Assembly: GCA_000720995.1 (NCBI GenBank) | Contig: JOEL01000025.1 | Location: 1 to 64,000, forward strand | Direction: 5' to 3' | DNA: 64,000 bases | DNA from: Streptomyces celluloflavus | GTDB lineage: Bacteria; Actinomycetota; Actinomycetes; Streptomycetales; Streptomycetaceae | Part shown: piece after piece, positions 50,624-59,916 of the stretch | Position numbering within the stretch: position 1 is the first letter of the stretch | How the letters are laid out: every line of letters starts with the position of its first letter | The notes under the pieces: generated by a model | Databases searched by the model: none | Seen by the model: the letters and a program-made list of their open reading frames with translations, nothing else | What the model was told of the DNA's origin: nothing | Position numbers and translations under genes: made by a program

Positions 50624-51478
50624 ATGCACGAAAAAAGCGGAACAAGTGAGATGAGCGGGACGGCGGACGCCACCGGCAGTGACCCCGATCTGCTGCTCAA
50701 GATGGAGCGGAACCTCGCCGAGCACGCCTGTCATCTGCACCGGCAGATGGCGGGCCCGACCGTCACGGAGACGGACGGCCTCCTGATCGCCGACAGCGGG
50801 CTGGCCGACGACACCTTCAACATCGTCGCGGCGGCGCGGCTCTCCGCGGACACCGCCCCGGCCCGGGTCGCCGGGACCGTCCGGGCCCTGGCCGCCACCG
50901 GGCGCCCGTTCTCGTGGTGGGTGGGGCCCGCCTCCGCACCGGCGGATCTCGGCTCGCTCCTGGCGGACGCCGGCCTTGAGGCGTCCGAGACCGAGACGGG
51001 CATGTGGCGGGAGCTGTCGGCGGCCCCGCCGGAGCCGTACGCCGGGGGGCCGGACATCCGCCGGGTGACGACCCCCGGGCAACTCGCCGACTACGCGGCC
51101 GTCCTGGCCGCGAACTGGGACCCGCCGGCCGCCACCGTGCGCCGTTTCTTCGCCGAGGCCGCCGAGTGGGCCCTCGCTCCCGGTTGTCCCGCCCGCTATC
51201 TGGTCGGTTACGTGGCCGGCCGCCCGGTCTGCTCCGCCGAGGTCTTCCTCCACGCGGGAGTCGCCGGGATCTACAACATCGCGACCCTGGCGGCCGACCG
51301 GCGGCGCGGGTACGGCGGCGCCATCACCCTGGCGGCGCTGCGCACCGCGTACGAGGAGGGCCACCGCACCGTGGTCCTGCAAGCCTCCTCGGACGGTGAA
51401 CCCGTATACCGCCGCCTCGGGTTCGAGGCGTGCGGGATGTTCACCGAGTACGCCATCGCCCCTCCCCGCACACCCTGA
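50624..51478 (+). CDS. GNAT-family acetyltransferase with N-terminal half-domain
   Basis: A 284-residue protein. Residues 1-130 look like a degenerate GNAT half ([38 protein letters not shown]). Residues about 145-284 are a full GNAT domain with [40 protein letters not shown] and [16 protein letters not shown]. The RRRGYG loop binds acetyl-CoA. ATG 50624 is used; ATG 50651 is in frame. The acceptor is unknown. Confidence 0.8.
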   Translation: MHEKSGTSEMSGTADATGSDPDLLLKMERNLAEHACHLHRQMAGPTVTETDGLLIADSGLADDTFNIVAAARLSADTAPARVAGTVRALAATGRPFSWWVGPASAPADLGSLLADAGLEASETETGMWRELSAAPPEPYAGGPDIRRVTTPGQLADYAAVLAANWDPPAATVRRFFAEAAEWALAPGCPARYLVGYVAGRPVCSAEVFLHAGVAGIYNIATLAADRRRGYGGAITLAALRTAYEEGHRTVVLQASSDGEPVYRRLGFEACGMFTEYAIAPPRTP

Positions 51479-51629
51479 GACCACCGTGGTTCTCCGGGGC
51501 CGCCGGGTCGATCCGGGAGGGCCGCCGCCGGAGCGCCGGTGTACCGCCGGGAAATGCCGGTGCGCCGGCCCGGGGCGGTTGAGATCATGGTGGTCAACGC
51601 GTTCCCGGACAGTCTGGAGCAGTGCCGCC

Positions 51630-52277
51630 GTGAGTCCCGTTCCGCCCGACCCCTCGGTGCTCCACCCGATGCCCGAGCAGCCGCGTGTGGTGCTGCTGAA
51701 ACCGCTGGTGACGTCCCCGCTGATCGAGGTGGGCGAGTACTCCTACTACGACGATCCGGACGACCCGACCGCCTTCGAGACCCGTAACGTCCTGTACCAC
51801 TACGGTCCGGAGAAGCTGGTCATCGGGAAGTTCTGCGCGCTGGGCACGGGGGTGCGCTTCATCATGAACGGCGCCAACCACCGGATGGACGGCCCCTCGA
51901 CGTTCCCCTTCCCCATCATGGGCGGCGCCTGGGCCGAGCATTTCGACGCCCTCACCGGACTGCCCGGCCGCGGGGACACCGTGGTCGGCAACGACGTCTG
52001 GTTCGGCTACCGCACCACGGTCATGCCCGGTGTCCGCATCGGCCACGGCGCGATCATCGCCTCCGGATCCGTCGTGGTGGACGACGTCCCCGACTACGGC
52101 ATCGTCGGCGGCAACCCGGCCCGGCTCATCCGCACCCGCTACAGCGAGGCGGACATCGCCCGGCTGCTCGCCGTCGCCTGGTGGGACTGGCCGGCCGAAC
52201 ACCTCGGCCGGCATCTGCGGACCGTCATGACCGGCGGTATCGACGACCTCGAAGCGGCGGCCCCGCCCGGACGGTGA
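51630..52277 (+). CDS. CatB/Vat-type hexapeptide-repeat O-acetyltransferase
   Basis: A 215-residue left-handed beta-helix protein: KFCALGTGVRFIMNGANHRM, DVWFGYRTTVMPGVRIGHGA, and IIASGSVVVDDVPDYGIVGG. The His in GANHRM is the conserved catalytic His of xenobiotic acetyltransferases (streptogramin or chloramphenicol type). GTG 51630 has GGAG 10 bases upstream; ATG 51669 is an alternative. It could inactivate an antibiotic or act on a cell-surface sugar; the sequence does not decide. Confidence 0.85.
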   Translation: MSPVPPDPSVLHPMPEQPRVVLLKPLVTSPLIEVGEYSYYDDPDDPTAFETRNVLYHYGPEKLVIGKFCALGTGVRFIMNGANHRMDGPSTFPFPIMGGAWAEHFDALTGLPGRGDTVVGNDVWFGYRTTVMPGVRIGHGAIIASGSVVVDDVPDYGIVGGNPARLIRTRYSEADIARLLAVAWWDWPAEHLGRHLRTVMTGGIDDLEAAAPPGR

Positions 52278-52332
52278 CGACCCGTCATCGCCCCACGGGG
52301 AGGCGGCGGCCCGGTGAGGCCCGCGCCCCGCC

Positions 52333-53376
52333 TCAGCCCTTCTTCACCAGCCGCTGCCGCACCTCGTCCAGGATCTTGTCGGCGGCCGTGTAGCCGATGC
52401 CCTGGATCCACAGCTGGTCGTCGACGCGGAAGGACTTGCCGCCCTTGACGGCGGTCATGTTCTTCCAGAGCGCGCCGCCGGTGATCTCCGCCTCCTTGGA
52501 CTTCTGCGGGCTGCCGTACGTCGCGTAGAAGACCACGTTCGCATCGGCCTTGTTGGCCTGTTCGGGGCTGATCTCGGTCATCAGGCCGTCCTTGGCGCCG
52601 TCGACGACGTCGGTGGGGCCGGTGCCGATGTCGGCGAGGACGGTGCCGATGTAGCTGCGGCAGCCGTAGATGCGGGTGTCCGCGCCCTCGATGAAGCGGA
52701 CGACGTTCGTCCGCAGCTGCTTCGCCTTGGCGGCGCCGCCCAGCGCCTCGGTGACCTGCCGGGCGTGCGCCTCGTACGCGGCGACCGCCTGCTTCGCCTC
52801 GGGGATCTTGCCGAGCGCGTCGGCGTGGGTGGCGAAGTTCTGCTTCCACGGATAGCCGGTGCTCTCGGTCAGCACCGTCGGCGCGATCTTCTTGAGCGCG
52901 TCGTAGCGCACCCCGTCGCGGACCTTGCTGGAGAGGATCAGATCGGGCTTGAGGGCGGCGACCGCCTCCAGGTTCGGGGCGCCGATCTTGCCGACGTCCT
53001 CGATACCGGCGACCTCATCCTTGGACAGGTAGTCCAGGAAGCCGGTGGCGACGTCCGAGCGGGTGGCGCCGACCGGTCTGACGCCCAGGGTGACGGCGGA
53101 GTCCAGTTCGGCGGTGTCCAGCACGACGACCCGTTTCGGGGCGGCCGGCACCTGCACGCCGCCCATCGCCGTCCGCACCGTGTGCGGCGCGCCGGGCGAC
53201 GGCTCCGCCCAGGCCGTCGTGGGCTGCTTGGGGCAGTCGGCGGCCTCGAAGACGCCGCCCGAGCCGGAGGTGGCGCCGCCGTCGCCGGACCCGCAGGCGG
53301 TCAGGACGAGGGAGGCGGCGAGCGCACCGGCCGCGGCGACGGCGGTGCGGCGCGTGAAGGCTGCGGAGCGGGACAT
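52333..53376 (-). CDS. Siderophore/iron ABC transporter binding lipoprotein
   Basis: A 347-residue lipoprotein precursor with lipobox LTAC (about 25-28). The FepB/FhuD-like fold shows KRVVVLDTAELDSAVTLGVR, LEAVAALKPDLILSSKVRD and GFLDYLSKDEVAGIEDVG. It captures ferric siderophore outside the membrane and delivers it to the permeases encoded just upstream in the same leftward operon. AAGGG lies 7 bases before ATG 53376. It sits 59 bases downstream of the ATPase gene. Confidence 0.88.
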   Translation of the reverse strand: MSRSAAFTRRTAVAAAGALAASLVLTACGSGDGGATSGSGGVFEAADCPKQPTTAWAEPSPGAPHTVRTAMGGVQVPAAPKRVVVLDTAELDSAVTLGVRPVGATRSDVATGFLDYLSKDEVAGIEDVGKIGAPNLEAVAALKPDLILSSKVRDGVRYDALKKIAPTVLTESTGYPWKQNFATHADALGKIPEAKQAVAAYEAHARQVTEALGGAAKAKQLRTNVVRFIEGADTRIYGCRSYIGTVLADIGTGPTDVVDGAKDGLMTEISPEQANKADANVVFYATYGSPQKSKEAEITGGALWKNMTAVKGGKSFRVDDQLWIQGIGYTAADKILDEVRQRLVKKG

Positions 53377-53435
53377 GGCGTGCCCTTTCGGCGGACGGGA
53401 GGGGAGGGGACGGACGCGGGCGGAGGCAGCCGGTG

Positions 53436-54341
53436 TCAGGTCCGCGGGGACTGCCAGGGGCGGCCCGGGACGACCAGCGGGGAGCCGGTCACCGGGTCGG
53501 GCACCACGACCGAGTCCAGGCCGAACACCTCACGGACCAGCTCCGCGGTGACCACCTCGGCGGGGTGCCCCTGGGCGATGATCCGGCCCGCCTTCATCGC
53601 CACCAGGTGGTCGGCGTAGCGGGCGGCCTGGTTGAGATCGTGCAGCACGGCGACGACGGTACGCCCCCGGTCGTGGTTCAACTGCCGTACGAGGTCCAGC
53701 ACCTCGACCTGGTGGGCGATGTCGAGGTAGGTGGTCGGCTCGTCCAGCAGCAGCAGTTCGGTCTCCTGGGCGAGCGCCATCGCGATCCACACCCGCTGCC
53801 GCTGGCCGCCGGAGAGCTCGTCCACCGCGCGGTCGGCCAGCTCCGCCACGTCCGTGCGCGCCATCGCCTCCGTCACCGCGCGCTCGTCGTCCGCCGACCA
53901 CTGCTGCCACCAGCTCTGGTGCGGCTGCCGGCCGCGGGCGACCAGATCGCCGACGGTGATCGCCTCCGGTGCGACGGGCGTCTGCGGCAGCAGCCCGACG
54001 GACTGGGCGATCCGCTTGGTGGGGATGCGCGCCAGGTCCGTACCGTCCAGGAGCACCGCCCCGCGGCGCGGCCGCAGCAGCCGGCCCAGGGCGCGCAGCA
54101 GCGTGGACTTGCCGCAGGCGTTGGGGCCGACGACGATCGTGACGGCGCCGTGCGGGATGTCCAGATCCAGGCCGTCGACGACCGTGCGGTCCTCGTAGGC
54201 GAGCGTCAGATCGCGCGCGGTGAGCCTGCTCGGGGAGCCCTCGCCGCGGCCCGCGGGCCGGTCCGCCCGGGGGCCCGCGTCGTGGTCCGCCTCCCGGGCT
54301 CCGGGTGCCCGCCGCTGGACGCTCTCGCCGGTCTCGGTCAC
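53436..54341 (-). CDS. Siderophore ABC transporter ATP-binding protein (FecE/FepC-like)
   Basis: A 301-residue ABC ATPase. Walker [17 protein letters not shown], signature [10 protein letters not shown], Walker [17 protein letters not shown] and the H-loop [20 protein letters not shown] are all intact. About 35 extra N-terminal residues are charged and probably disordered. GTG 54341 has AGGAGG 7 bases upstream and overlaps the permease stop (GTGA), so translation is coupled. Confidence 0.92.
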   Translation of the reverse strand: MTETGESVQRRAPGAREADHDAGPRADRPAGRGEGSPSRLTARDLTLAYEDRTVVDGLDLDIPHGAVTIVVGPNACGKSTLLRALGRLLRPRRGAVLLDGTDLARIPTKRIAQSVGLLPQTPVAPEAITVGDLVARGRQPHQSWWQQWSADDERAVTEAMARTDVAELADRAVDELSGGQRQRVWIAMALAQETELLLLDEPTTYLDIAHQVEVLDLVRQLNHDRGRTVVAVLHDLNQAARYADHLVAMKAGRIIAQGHPAEVVTAELVREVFGLDSVVVPDPVTGSPLVVPGRPWQSPRT

Positions 54342-55450
54342 GCTTTTCCTCCTGCGGCACGGCCGCGGTCGCGGTGGCCCCTGACGATGAGCCAGATCAG
54401 ATACGGGGCGCCGACGGCGGCGGTCAGCACGCCCACCGGCAGCTCGGTCGGCGCGAGGACCTTGCGCGCCAGCAGGTCGCCCAGGACGACGATGAACGCG
54501 CCGAGCAGCGCCGAGCACAGCAGCGGGATCTGCGCGGTACGGGTCATCCGGCGGGCGATCTGCGGCGCCAGCAGCGCCACGAAGTCCACCGGGCCCGCCG
54601 CGCCGGTCGCCATCGACGCCAGGATCACGCCGACCGCGACCAGCCCGAGGCGGGTGCGGTTCAGCCGGGCGCCGAGCGCGGTCGCCGTGTCGTCGTCCAG
54701 GGAGACGGTCCGCTGGGCGCGCGCCGCCCACAGCACGAACGGCAGCAGCACCAGCAGCGCCCAGCCCAGCGGCGCCGCCTCCGCCCAGCCGCGCCCGTTG
54801 AGCGAACCGGTCATCCACACCTGGGCCTGCTGGGCGACCAGATAGTCGCCCTTGGTCAGGAAGAGGTGGGTGACCGAGCGCAGCGCGACCGCGAAACCGA
54901 TACCGATCAGCACGAAGCGGGTGGCGTGCAGTCCGCCGCGCCACGCGAAGAGATAGACCAGCCCGGCCGCCAGCAGCCCGCCCGCCACCGACAGATACGG
55001 CAGCACGCCGTACGAGGTGATGCCCAAGGTCATCGAGCCGACCGTCAGCGCGCCCGCGCCCTGGGTGACGCCGATGATGTCGGGGCTGGCCAGCGGGTTG
55101 CGGGCGACCGTCTGGATCAGCGCACCGGCGACGCCGAAGGCCGCGCCGGCCAGCAGCCCGACGACCATCCGCGGCAGCCGCAGCGTCCCGACGACCAGCT
55201 CCTGCCCGGACGGCTGCCCCAGCAGCACTTTGAGCACCTCGGACGGCGCGACGAAGCTCTCCCCGACGCAGAGGTACGCCACGCTCACCGCGGCCAGCAG
55301 GACGGCCAGGACGAGGGCGACCACGGCCGCCCGCCGGTGCAGCAGGAAGGAGCCGCGGCCGGCCCGGAGCAGGGCGTAGCCCGTGGGGCGCGCCGTACGC
55401 GCGGGGGCCGCGGGCACGGCGGGCGCCGGGGGAGTGACGGGCGCGCTCAT
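54338..55450 (-). CDS. Siderophore ABC transporter permease 2 (FecCD family)
   Basis: A 370-residue membrane protein with nine to ten helices. The conserved FecCD segments are [40 protein letters not shown] and [20 protein letters not shown], followed by [20 protein letters not shown]. The N-terminal 35 residues are Pro/Ala-rich. It overlaps the first permease stop by ATGA and the ATPase start by GTGA. Confidence 0.9.
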   Translation of the reverse strand: MSAPVTPPAPAVPAAPARTARPTGYALLRAGRGSFLLHRRAAVVALVLAVLLAAVSVAYLCVGESFVAPSEVLKVLLGQPSGQELVVGTLRLPRMVVGLLAGAAFGVAGALIQTVARNPLASPDIIGVTQGAGALTVGSMTLGITSYGVLPYLSVAGGLLAAGLVYLFAWRGGLHATRFVLIGIGFAVALRSVTHLFLTKGDYLVAQQAQVWMTGSLNGRGWAEAAPLGWALLVLLPFVLWAARAQRTVSLDDDTATALGARLNRTRLGLVAVGVILASMATGAAGPVDFVALLAPQIARRMTRTAQIPLLCSALLGAFIVVLGDLLARKVLAPTELPVGVLTAAVGAPYLIWLIVRGHRDRGRAAGGKA

Positions 55451-56451
55451 GCCGCCACCGCCTTCCGCCGGACCAGCGTGACCAGGAAGGGCACCCCGAT
55501 CAGGGCGGTCATCACGCCCGCCGGGACCTCCGAGGGCGGGAAGACGATCCGCCCGATGGTGTCCGAGACCAGCACGATGACGGGCCCCAGCAGCGCCGCC
55601 ATCGGCAGCAGCCAGCGGTGGTCGCTGCCCACGACGGCGCGGGCGAGGTGCGGGACGGCGAGGCCGACGAAGGCGATCGGGCCGGCCGCCGCCACGCCCG
55701 CGCCGGTCAGGACCGTCGCGCCGAGCCCGCCCACGATCCGTACCGTCGCGACCTTCTGGCCGAGCCCCCTGGCGACGTCCTCGCCGAGCGCCAGCGCGTC
55801 CAGGCCGCGTGCGACGGAGAGTACGAGCACCGCGCCGACCAGCAGGAACGGCCAGATCTGACCGGCCACTTCGGCGTCCCGGCCGGAGAGCGAACCGACC
55901 TGCCAGAACCGGAACTCGTCCAGCGCGGCGGCCTTGGTGGTGAGCACCGCCATCGTCACCGACACCAGCAGCGCGTTGATGGCGGCGCCGGACAGGGCGA
56001 GCTTGACGGGGGTGGCGCCGCCGCGGCCGCTGGAGGCGATGGCGTAGACGACGACGGAGGCGATCCCCGCCCCGGCGAACGCGAACCAGACATAGCCGGT
56101 GAGGGTGTGGATCCCGGCGAAGGAGAGGGCCAGCACCACGCCGACCGAGGCGCCCTGGCTGATGCCGAGGATGCCGGGGTCGGCGATGGGGTTGCGGGTG
56201 ATGCCCTGCATGACCGTCCCGGCCATCGCGAGCGCGGCGCCGACCATCAGCCCGATCAGCGTGCGCGGCAGCCGCAGATAGCGCACGACCTGGGCCACAT
56301 CGCTGTCGCCGCCGTACAGCAGCGAGTGCAGCACCTCGGACGGCGCGAACTGGCGGCTGCCGACGGCCAGGGAGAAGAGCACCGCGAGCAGCAGGGCGAG
56401 CACCGCCACCACCGTCAGACCGAGCCGCCGCCCGCGCATCCGGGGCGTCAT
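55447..56451 (-). CDS. Siderophore ABC transporter permease 1 (FecCD family)
   Basis: A 334-residue FecCD permease: [60 protein letters not shown] and [20 protein letters not shown]. It pairs with permease 2 in the membrane. ATG 56451 has no ribosome site but its A-T-G-A overlaps the stop of a 25-codon upstream frame, suggesting re-initiation. It is the first full gene of the iron-uptake operon; an iron-box-like element lies about 170 bases upstream. Confidence 0.88.
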   Translation of the reverse strand: MTPRMRGRRLGLTVVAVLALLLAVLFSLAVGSRQFAPSEVLHSLLYGGDSDVAQVVRYLRLPRTLIGLMVGAALAMAGTVMQGITRNPIADPGILGISQGASVGVVLALSFAGIHTLTGYVWFAFAGAGIASVVVYAIASSGRGGATPVKLALSGAAINALLVSVTMAVLTTKAAALDEFRFWQVGSLSGRDAEVAGQIWPFLLVGAVLVLSVARGLDALALGEDVARGLGQKVATVRIVGGLGATVLTGAGVAAAGPIAFVGLAVPHLARAVVGSDHRWLLPMAALLGPVIVLVSDTIGRIVFPPSEVPAGVMTALIGVPFLVTLVRRKAVAA

Positions 56452-56525
56452 GAGGCGCGGGGTATCGCGGAACGCGCGACAACGGATCGGGGGCGGCTGG
56501 CCTGGGCGAGAGACATCGGGTCCAT
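56448..56525 (-). CDS. 25-residue upstream ORF coupled to the permease
   Basis: ATG 56525 reads MDPMSLAQASRPRSVVARSA and ends with a TGA that shares ATGA with the permease start. It may be a leader peptide for translational coupling, or the original N-terminus separated by a frameshift. Confidence 0.4.
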   Translation of the reverse strand: MDPMSLAQASRPRSVVARSAIPRAS

Positions 56526-56620
56526 TTCGCGGTGGGCGCGGTGCGTTCCCGGGCGTTCGCGGTCCGGCGGTGCTGCGAACGGTCCGGGGCGGTTCCGTGC
56601 GGACGGTCCGGTGAGGAAGG

Positions 56621-56639
56621 TAAGGCAAGGCTAAGGGTA
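56621..56639. promoter_or_regulatory. Weak DmdR/IdeR (iron box)-like element
   Basis: TAAGGCAAGGCTAAGGGTA matches the DtxR/IdeR consensus TTAGGTTAGGCTAACCTAA at 12 of 19 positions, with the left half best. It lies in the divergent region upstream of the siderophore transporter operon, the expected place for an iron-dependent operator. Confidence 0.45.
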
Positions 56640-56676
56640 CGGCCCGGCCGGTCCGGACCCGGGCACAATGGCAGGT

Positions 56677-57342
56677 ATGGCTGCGCACCCCCTGACGGTC
56701 GGTTTCGACCTCGACATGACGCTGATCGACTCCCGCCCCGGCATCAAGGACGCCTACCGGGCGCTCTCCGCCAGGACCGGCACCTACGTCGATGCCGACC
56801 TCGCGGTGACCCGGCTGGGGCCGCCGCTGGAGGACGAGCTCCGCCGGTGGTTCCCCGAGGAGCGGCTGGCCGAGATCAGCGAGATCTACCGGGAGCTGTA
56901 CCCGCGGTACGCCATCACGGGGTCGCCCGCGATGCCCGGCGCCCGCGAGGCCGTCGCCGCGGTGCACGCGGCCGGCGGCCGGGCGATCGTGGTGACCGCG
57001 AAGTTCACGCCCAACGCCGAACTGCATCTGGCGCACCTCGGCATCGAGGCGGACGAGGTCATCGGCTCGCTGTGGGCGGAGGCCAAGGCCGAGGCGCTGC
57101 AGGCACACGGCGCGCGGGTCTACGTCGGCGACCACACCGGCGACGTTCGCGGGGCCCACACCGCGGGCGCGCTGTCCGTCGCCGTGCCGACCGGCCCGTG
57201 CGACGCCGCCGAACTGCGCGCGGCCGGCGCCGATGTGCTGCTCGGCGACCTGACCGCGTTCCCGTCCTGGCTGGAGCGTTATGTGACGGTCGGGGCGGGC
57301 GCGGGCGAGGCGGCGGACGCGGCGGACGCAGCATCCGCCTGA
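56677..57342 (+). CDS. HAD-superfamily phosphatase (phosphoglycolate-phosphatase-like)
   Basis: A 221-residue HAD hydrolase. Motif I VGFDLDMTLID has nucleophile Asp11 and Asp13; motif II is IVVTAKFTPNAE; motif III/IV is VYVGDHTGDVRGAHTAGALS. A helical cap lies between residues 15 and 85. The substrate is unknown. ATG 56677 is used; ATG 56668 is in frame. Its last about 21 codons overlap the convergent small membrane-protein gene. Confidence 0.83.
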   Translation: MAAHPLTVGFDLDMTLIDSRPGIKDAYRALSARTGTYVDADLAVTRLGPPLEDELRRWFPEERLAEISEIYRELYPRYAITGSPAMPGAREAVAAVHAAGGRAIVVTAKFTPNAELHLAHLGIEADEVIGSLWAEAKAEALQAHGARVYVGDHTGDVRGAHTAGALSVAVPTGPCDAAELRAAGADVLLGDLTAFPSWLERYVTVGAGAGEAADAADAASA

Positions 57343-57557
57343 CGGCGCTGGGCCAGGACGGACCGGATCACCCCCGCCGCGGCGATGAGGAATCCGGCGC
57401 CCATCAGCATGCACACCCAGTAGAAGACGGACGGCAGCGGATCGGCCCCGATGAACAGTGGCGTCATCGTGGCGAGAGTGGCCACTGCGCCAACCAGGAA
57501 CACGATCGCGCCGATTCGGACCAGCAGATCCCCGGCCTGGGGAGTTTCGTCAGACAC
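57279..57557 (-). CDS. Small two-helix membrane protein
   Basis: A 92-residue protein: SDETPQAGDLLVRIGAIVFL, a first helix VGAVATLATMTPLFIG and a second helix VFYWVCMLMGAGFLIAAAGV, then a basic QRRQ and an Ala/Ser-rich tail. The GTG start 57557 is the best guess; there is no good ribosome site and an upstream ATG is possible. Its 3' 64 bases overlap the HAD gene on the other strand. Similar small proteins occur next to this HAD gene in Streptomyces; the function is unknown. Confidence 0.65.
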   Translation of the reverse strand: MSDETPQAGDLLVRIGAIVFLVGAVATLATMTPLFIGADPLPSVFYWVCMLMGAGFLIAAAGVIRSVLAQRRQADAASAASAASPAPAPTVT

Positions 57558-57751
57558 CTGACCAGGGTAAGTCCGGGCCATCAGCACCGAGGATCCCCCC
57601 GGCGACGTCTTGTCACCGGGCACCGGACCATTAGCCTTGGTGGTGGCGGGTCCGGTGGCCCGCTGCACTGCTATCCAGACCTGTTTCCTTCGAAACTTAC
57701 GCAGCAGACCCAGCCCAGTTTTTTCCCACGAGTACGAGGACGAGGACAGAC

Positions 57752-58135
57752 GTGCCTACCGGCAAGGTCAAGTGGTTCAACAGCGAGAAGGGCTTCGGCT
57801 TTCTCTCCCGTGACGACGGCGGCGACGTCTTCGTGCACTCGTCGGTACTCCCCGACGGCGTGGACGCACTCAAGCCGGGCCAGCGCGTCGAATTCGGCGT
57901 CGTCGCAGGTCAACGCGGCGACCAGGCGCTGACCGTGACACTCCTCGACCCCGCGCCCTCGGTGGCCGCGGCCCAGCGCCGCAAACCGGACGAACTCGCG
58001 TCGATCGTGCAGGACCTCACCACGCTCCTGGAGAACGTCACCCAGCAGCTGGAGCGCGGCCGTTACCCCGACAAGGCGCACGGCGCGAAGATCGCCGGCA
58101 TGCTGCGCGCGGTCGCCGACCAGATGGACGTCTGA
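57752..58135 (+). CDS. Cold-shock-domain protein with C-terminal extension
   Basis: A 127-residue protein. The N-terminal 65 residues are a cold-shock domain with RNP1 KGFGFL (13-18) and RNP2 DVFVH (25-29). The rest is a helical extension (ELASIVQDLTTLLENVTQQL) not present in the approximately 67-residue CspA proteins, as in other long actinomycete CSD proteins. It binds single-stranded RNA/DNA as a chaperone. GTG 57752 has GAGGAC about 7 bases upstream; the 5' leader contains a T6 stretch. Confidence 0.9.
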   Translation: MPTGKVKWFNSEKGFGFLSRDDGGDVFVHSSVLPDGVDALKPGQRVEFGVVAGQRGDQALTVTLLDPAPSVAAAQRRKPDELASIVQDLTTLLENVTQQLERGRYPDKAHGAKIAGMLRAVADQMDV

Positions 58136-58160
58136 CCGCCCGGCCACCGGTCAACCGGAC

Positions 58161-58178
58161 GGCGCGGCCCGCCGCGCC
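58161..58178. terminator. GC-rich hairpin between convergent genes
   Basis: GGCGCGGC-CC-GCCGCGCC is palindromic. It lies 26 bases after the cold-shock gene stop and may end both convergent transcripts; there is no T-tract. Confidence 0.45.
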
Positions 58179-58227
58179 GGACGCCTGGTGGCCGAACTCA
58201 CATTCCGTATCTCGCAGATCTCACAGC

Positions 58228-59079
58228 TCAGACGAAGTTCAGCGCATCGCGGCCGAGGGGCGGTACGAGCCCCTCGGCCGCGGCGCGGGTGAGCAGCCCG
58301 CGCACCGCGGCGTAGCCGTCCTCGCCGAGGTCGGCGGTGAACTCGTTGACGTACAGCCCGATGTGCTGGTCGGCGACGGCCGGATCCATCTCTTGGGCGT
58401 GCGCCAGCACATACGGCCGGGAGACCTCGGGGTCGTCCCAGGCCAGCTGCACGGAGGCGCGGATGGCCGCGGCGAGCGCGTGCAGCATCGGCTCGCCCAG
58501 CGACCGCTTGGCGATGATCGCGCCGAGCGGGATCGGCAGCCCGGTGGTGTCCTCCCAGTGCTCGCCCATATCGGCGAGGCAGGCCAGCCCGTAGTCCCGG
58601 TAGGTGAAGCGCGCCTCGTGGATGACCAGGCCCGCGTCCACCTTGCCGTCCCGCACGGCCGGCATGATCTCGTGGAACGGCAGCACGACGATCTCGCCGA
58701 CGCCGCCCGGCACCTCCGTGGCCGCCCAGAGCCGGAACAGCAGATACGCGGTGGACCGCTCACTGGGCACCGCCACCGTCCGGCCCGTCAGATCCGCGGC
58801 CGTACCGCCCTCCCGGGTCAGCACCAGCGGACCGCAGCCGCGCCCCAGCGCCCCGCCGCACGGCAGCAGCGTGTACTCCTCCAGCACCCACGGCAGCACC
58901 GCGTACGACACCTTCAGCACATCGAACTCACCGCGCTCGGCCATGCCGTTGGTGATGTCGATATCGGCGAAGGTGACGTCCAGCTCCGGCGCGCCCGGGA
59001 CGCGGCCGTGCGCCATGGCGTCGAAGACGAAGGTGTCGTTCGGGCACGGCGAGTACGCGATGTTCAGCGGCCGGGTCAC
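58228..59079 (-). CDS. mqnD: 1,4-dihydroxy-6-naphthoate synthase
   Basis: A 283-residue protein of the MqnA/MqnD periplasmic-binding-like fold. N-terminal IAYSPCPNDTFVFDAMAHG is diagnostic for MqnD, and LVIHEARFTYRDYGLACLAD and LGAIIAKRSL are conserved. It converts cyclic dehypoxanthine futalosine to 1,4-dihydroxy-6-naphthoate in the futalosine route to menaquinone. GTG 59079 has GAGGAG 6 bases upstream and overlaps the mqnB stop (GTGA). Confidence 0.93.
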   Translation of the reverse strand: MTRPLNIAYSPCPNDTFVFDAMAHGRVPGAPELDVTFADIDITNGMAERGEFDVLKVSYAVLPWVLEEYTLLPCGGALGRGCGPLVLTREGGTAADLTGRTVAVPSERSTAYLLFRLWAATEVPGGVGEIVVLPFHEIMPAVRDGKVDAGLVIHEARFTYRDYGLACLADMGEHWEDTTGLPIPLGAIIAKRSLGEPMLHALAAAIRASVQLAWDDPEVSRPYVLAHAQEMDPAVADQHIGLYVNEFTADLGEDGYAAVRGLLTRAAAEGLVPPLGRDALNFV

Positions 59080-59867
59080 GGGGTCCTCCTCGCGGACGGT
59101 GCCGGTTGCGGAGCCGGTGCGGCCCCAAGGGAAGTGGTGGCGCGCAGCGCGCCGGGCAGTGCGCCGAAGACGGCGGTCAGGGCGGTGAGCGCGGGGCCGA
59201 TCCGCCAGGCGGCGCGGTCCCGGGGGCCGACGGCGTTGGAGACCGTACGGATCTCCAGCACCGGCACGCCGTGCGCGGCGGCCGCCTCGGCGACCCCGAA
59301 CCCCTCCATCGCCTCGGCCAGCGCACCGGGGTGACGGGCCGCCAGCTGGGCGGCCCGCCCGGCGCTGCCGGTGACCGTCGAGACGGTCAGGACCGGGCCG
59401 GCCTGGGCACCGGCCGCCGCGGCGACGGCCCGGACGAGCGCGGGATCGGGGTGGTGCGCCACGGTCCCGAAGCCGAGTTCGGTGACCGGGGTGAATCCTT
59501 CGGGGGTCTCGGCGCCCAGGTCGGCGGCGACGATCGCGTCCGCGACGACCACGGAGCCCAGCGGCGCGCCGGGGGCGAAACCGCCGCCGATACCGGCCGA
59601 GACGACCAGGTCGCAGGGTTCGCCGGTGAGCGCGGCGGCGGTCAGCGCGGTCGCCGTGGCGGCGGCCGCGGCGGCCGGGCCGACACCGGCCGCGAGCGCG
59701 TCGAGCGCCACCGGGGCCGGGCCGGGGGAGTGGTCCACGGGCGGGACGGGGCGGTGCAGGGCGTATCCGCCGGGCAGCCGCTCGGCGGTGTACGGCCCCG
59801 CGGCGGCGCACACCGCGTCCCGCTCGGCGGCCACCGCCGTGACCACGAGGACGCGCAGTGGCCGCAT
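59076..59867 (-). CDS. mqnB: Futalosine hydrolase
   Basis: A 263-residue purine-nucleoside-phosphorylase-like protein. LVVSAGIGGGFAPGAPLGSV, the acidic AEAMEGFGVAEAAAAHGVPV (the catalytic Met-Glu region) and LEIRTVSNAVGPRDRAAW match MqnB. It removes hypoxanthine from futalosine. It forms a coupled pair with mqnD. The C-terminal 25 residues are Pro/Ala-rich. The genes for the first and third steps (mqnA, mqnC) are not in this window. Confidence 0.92.
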   Translation of the reverse strand: MRPLRVLVVTAVAAERDAVCAAAGPYTAERLPGGYALHRPVPPVDHSPGPAPVALDALAAGVGPAAAAAATATALTAAALTGEPCDLVVSAGIGGGFAPGAPLGSVVVADAIVAADLGAETPEGFTPVTELGFGTVAHHPDPALVRAVAAAAGAQAGPVLTVSTVTGSAGRAAQLAARHPGALAEAMEGFGVAEAAAAHGVPVLEIRTVSNAVGPRDRAAWRIGPALTALTAVFGALPGALRATTSLGAAPAPQPAPSARRTP

Positions 59868-59916
59868 CAGACGGCCCGCCCGGCGCCCGGCCGCGCCCCG
59901 GTCCCGGTCAGAGGGA

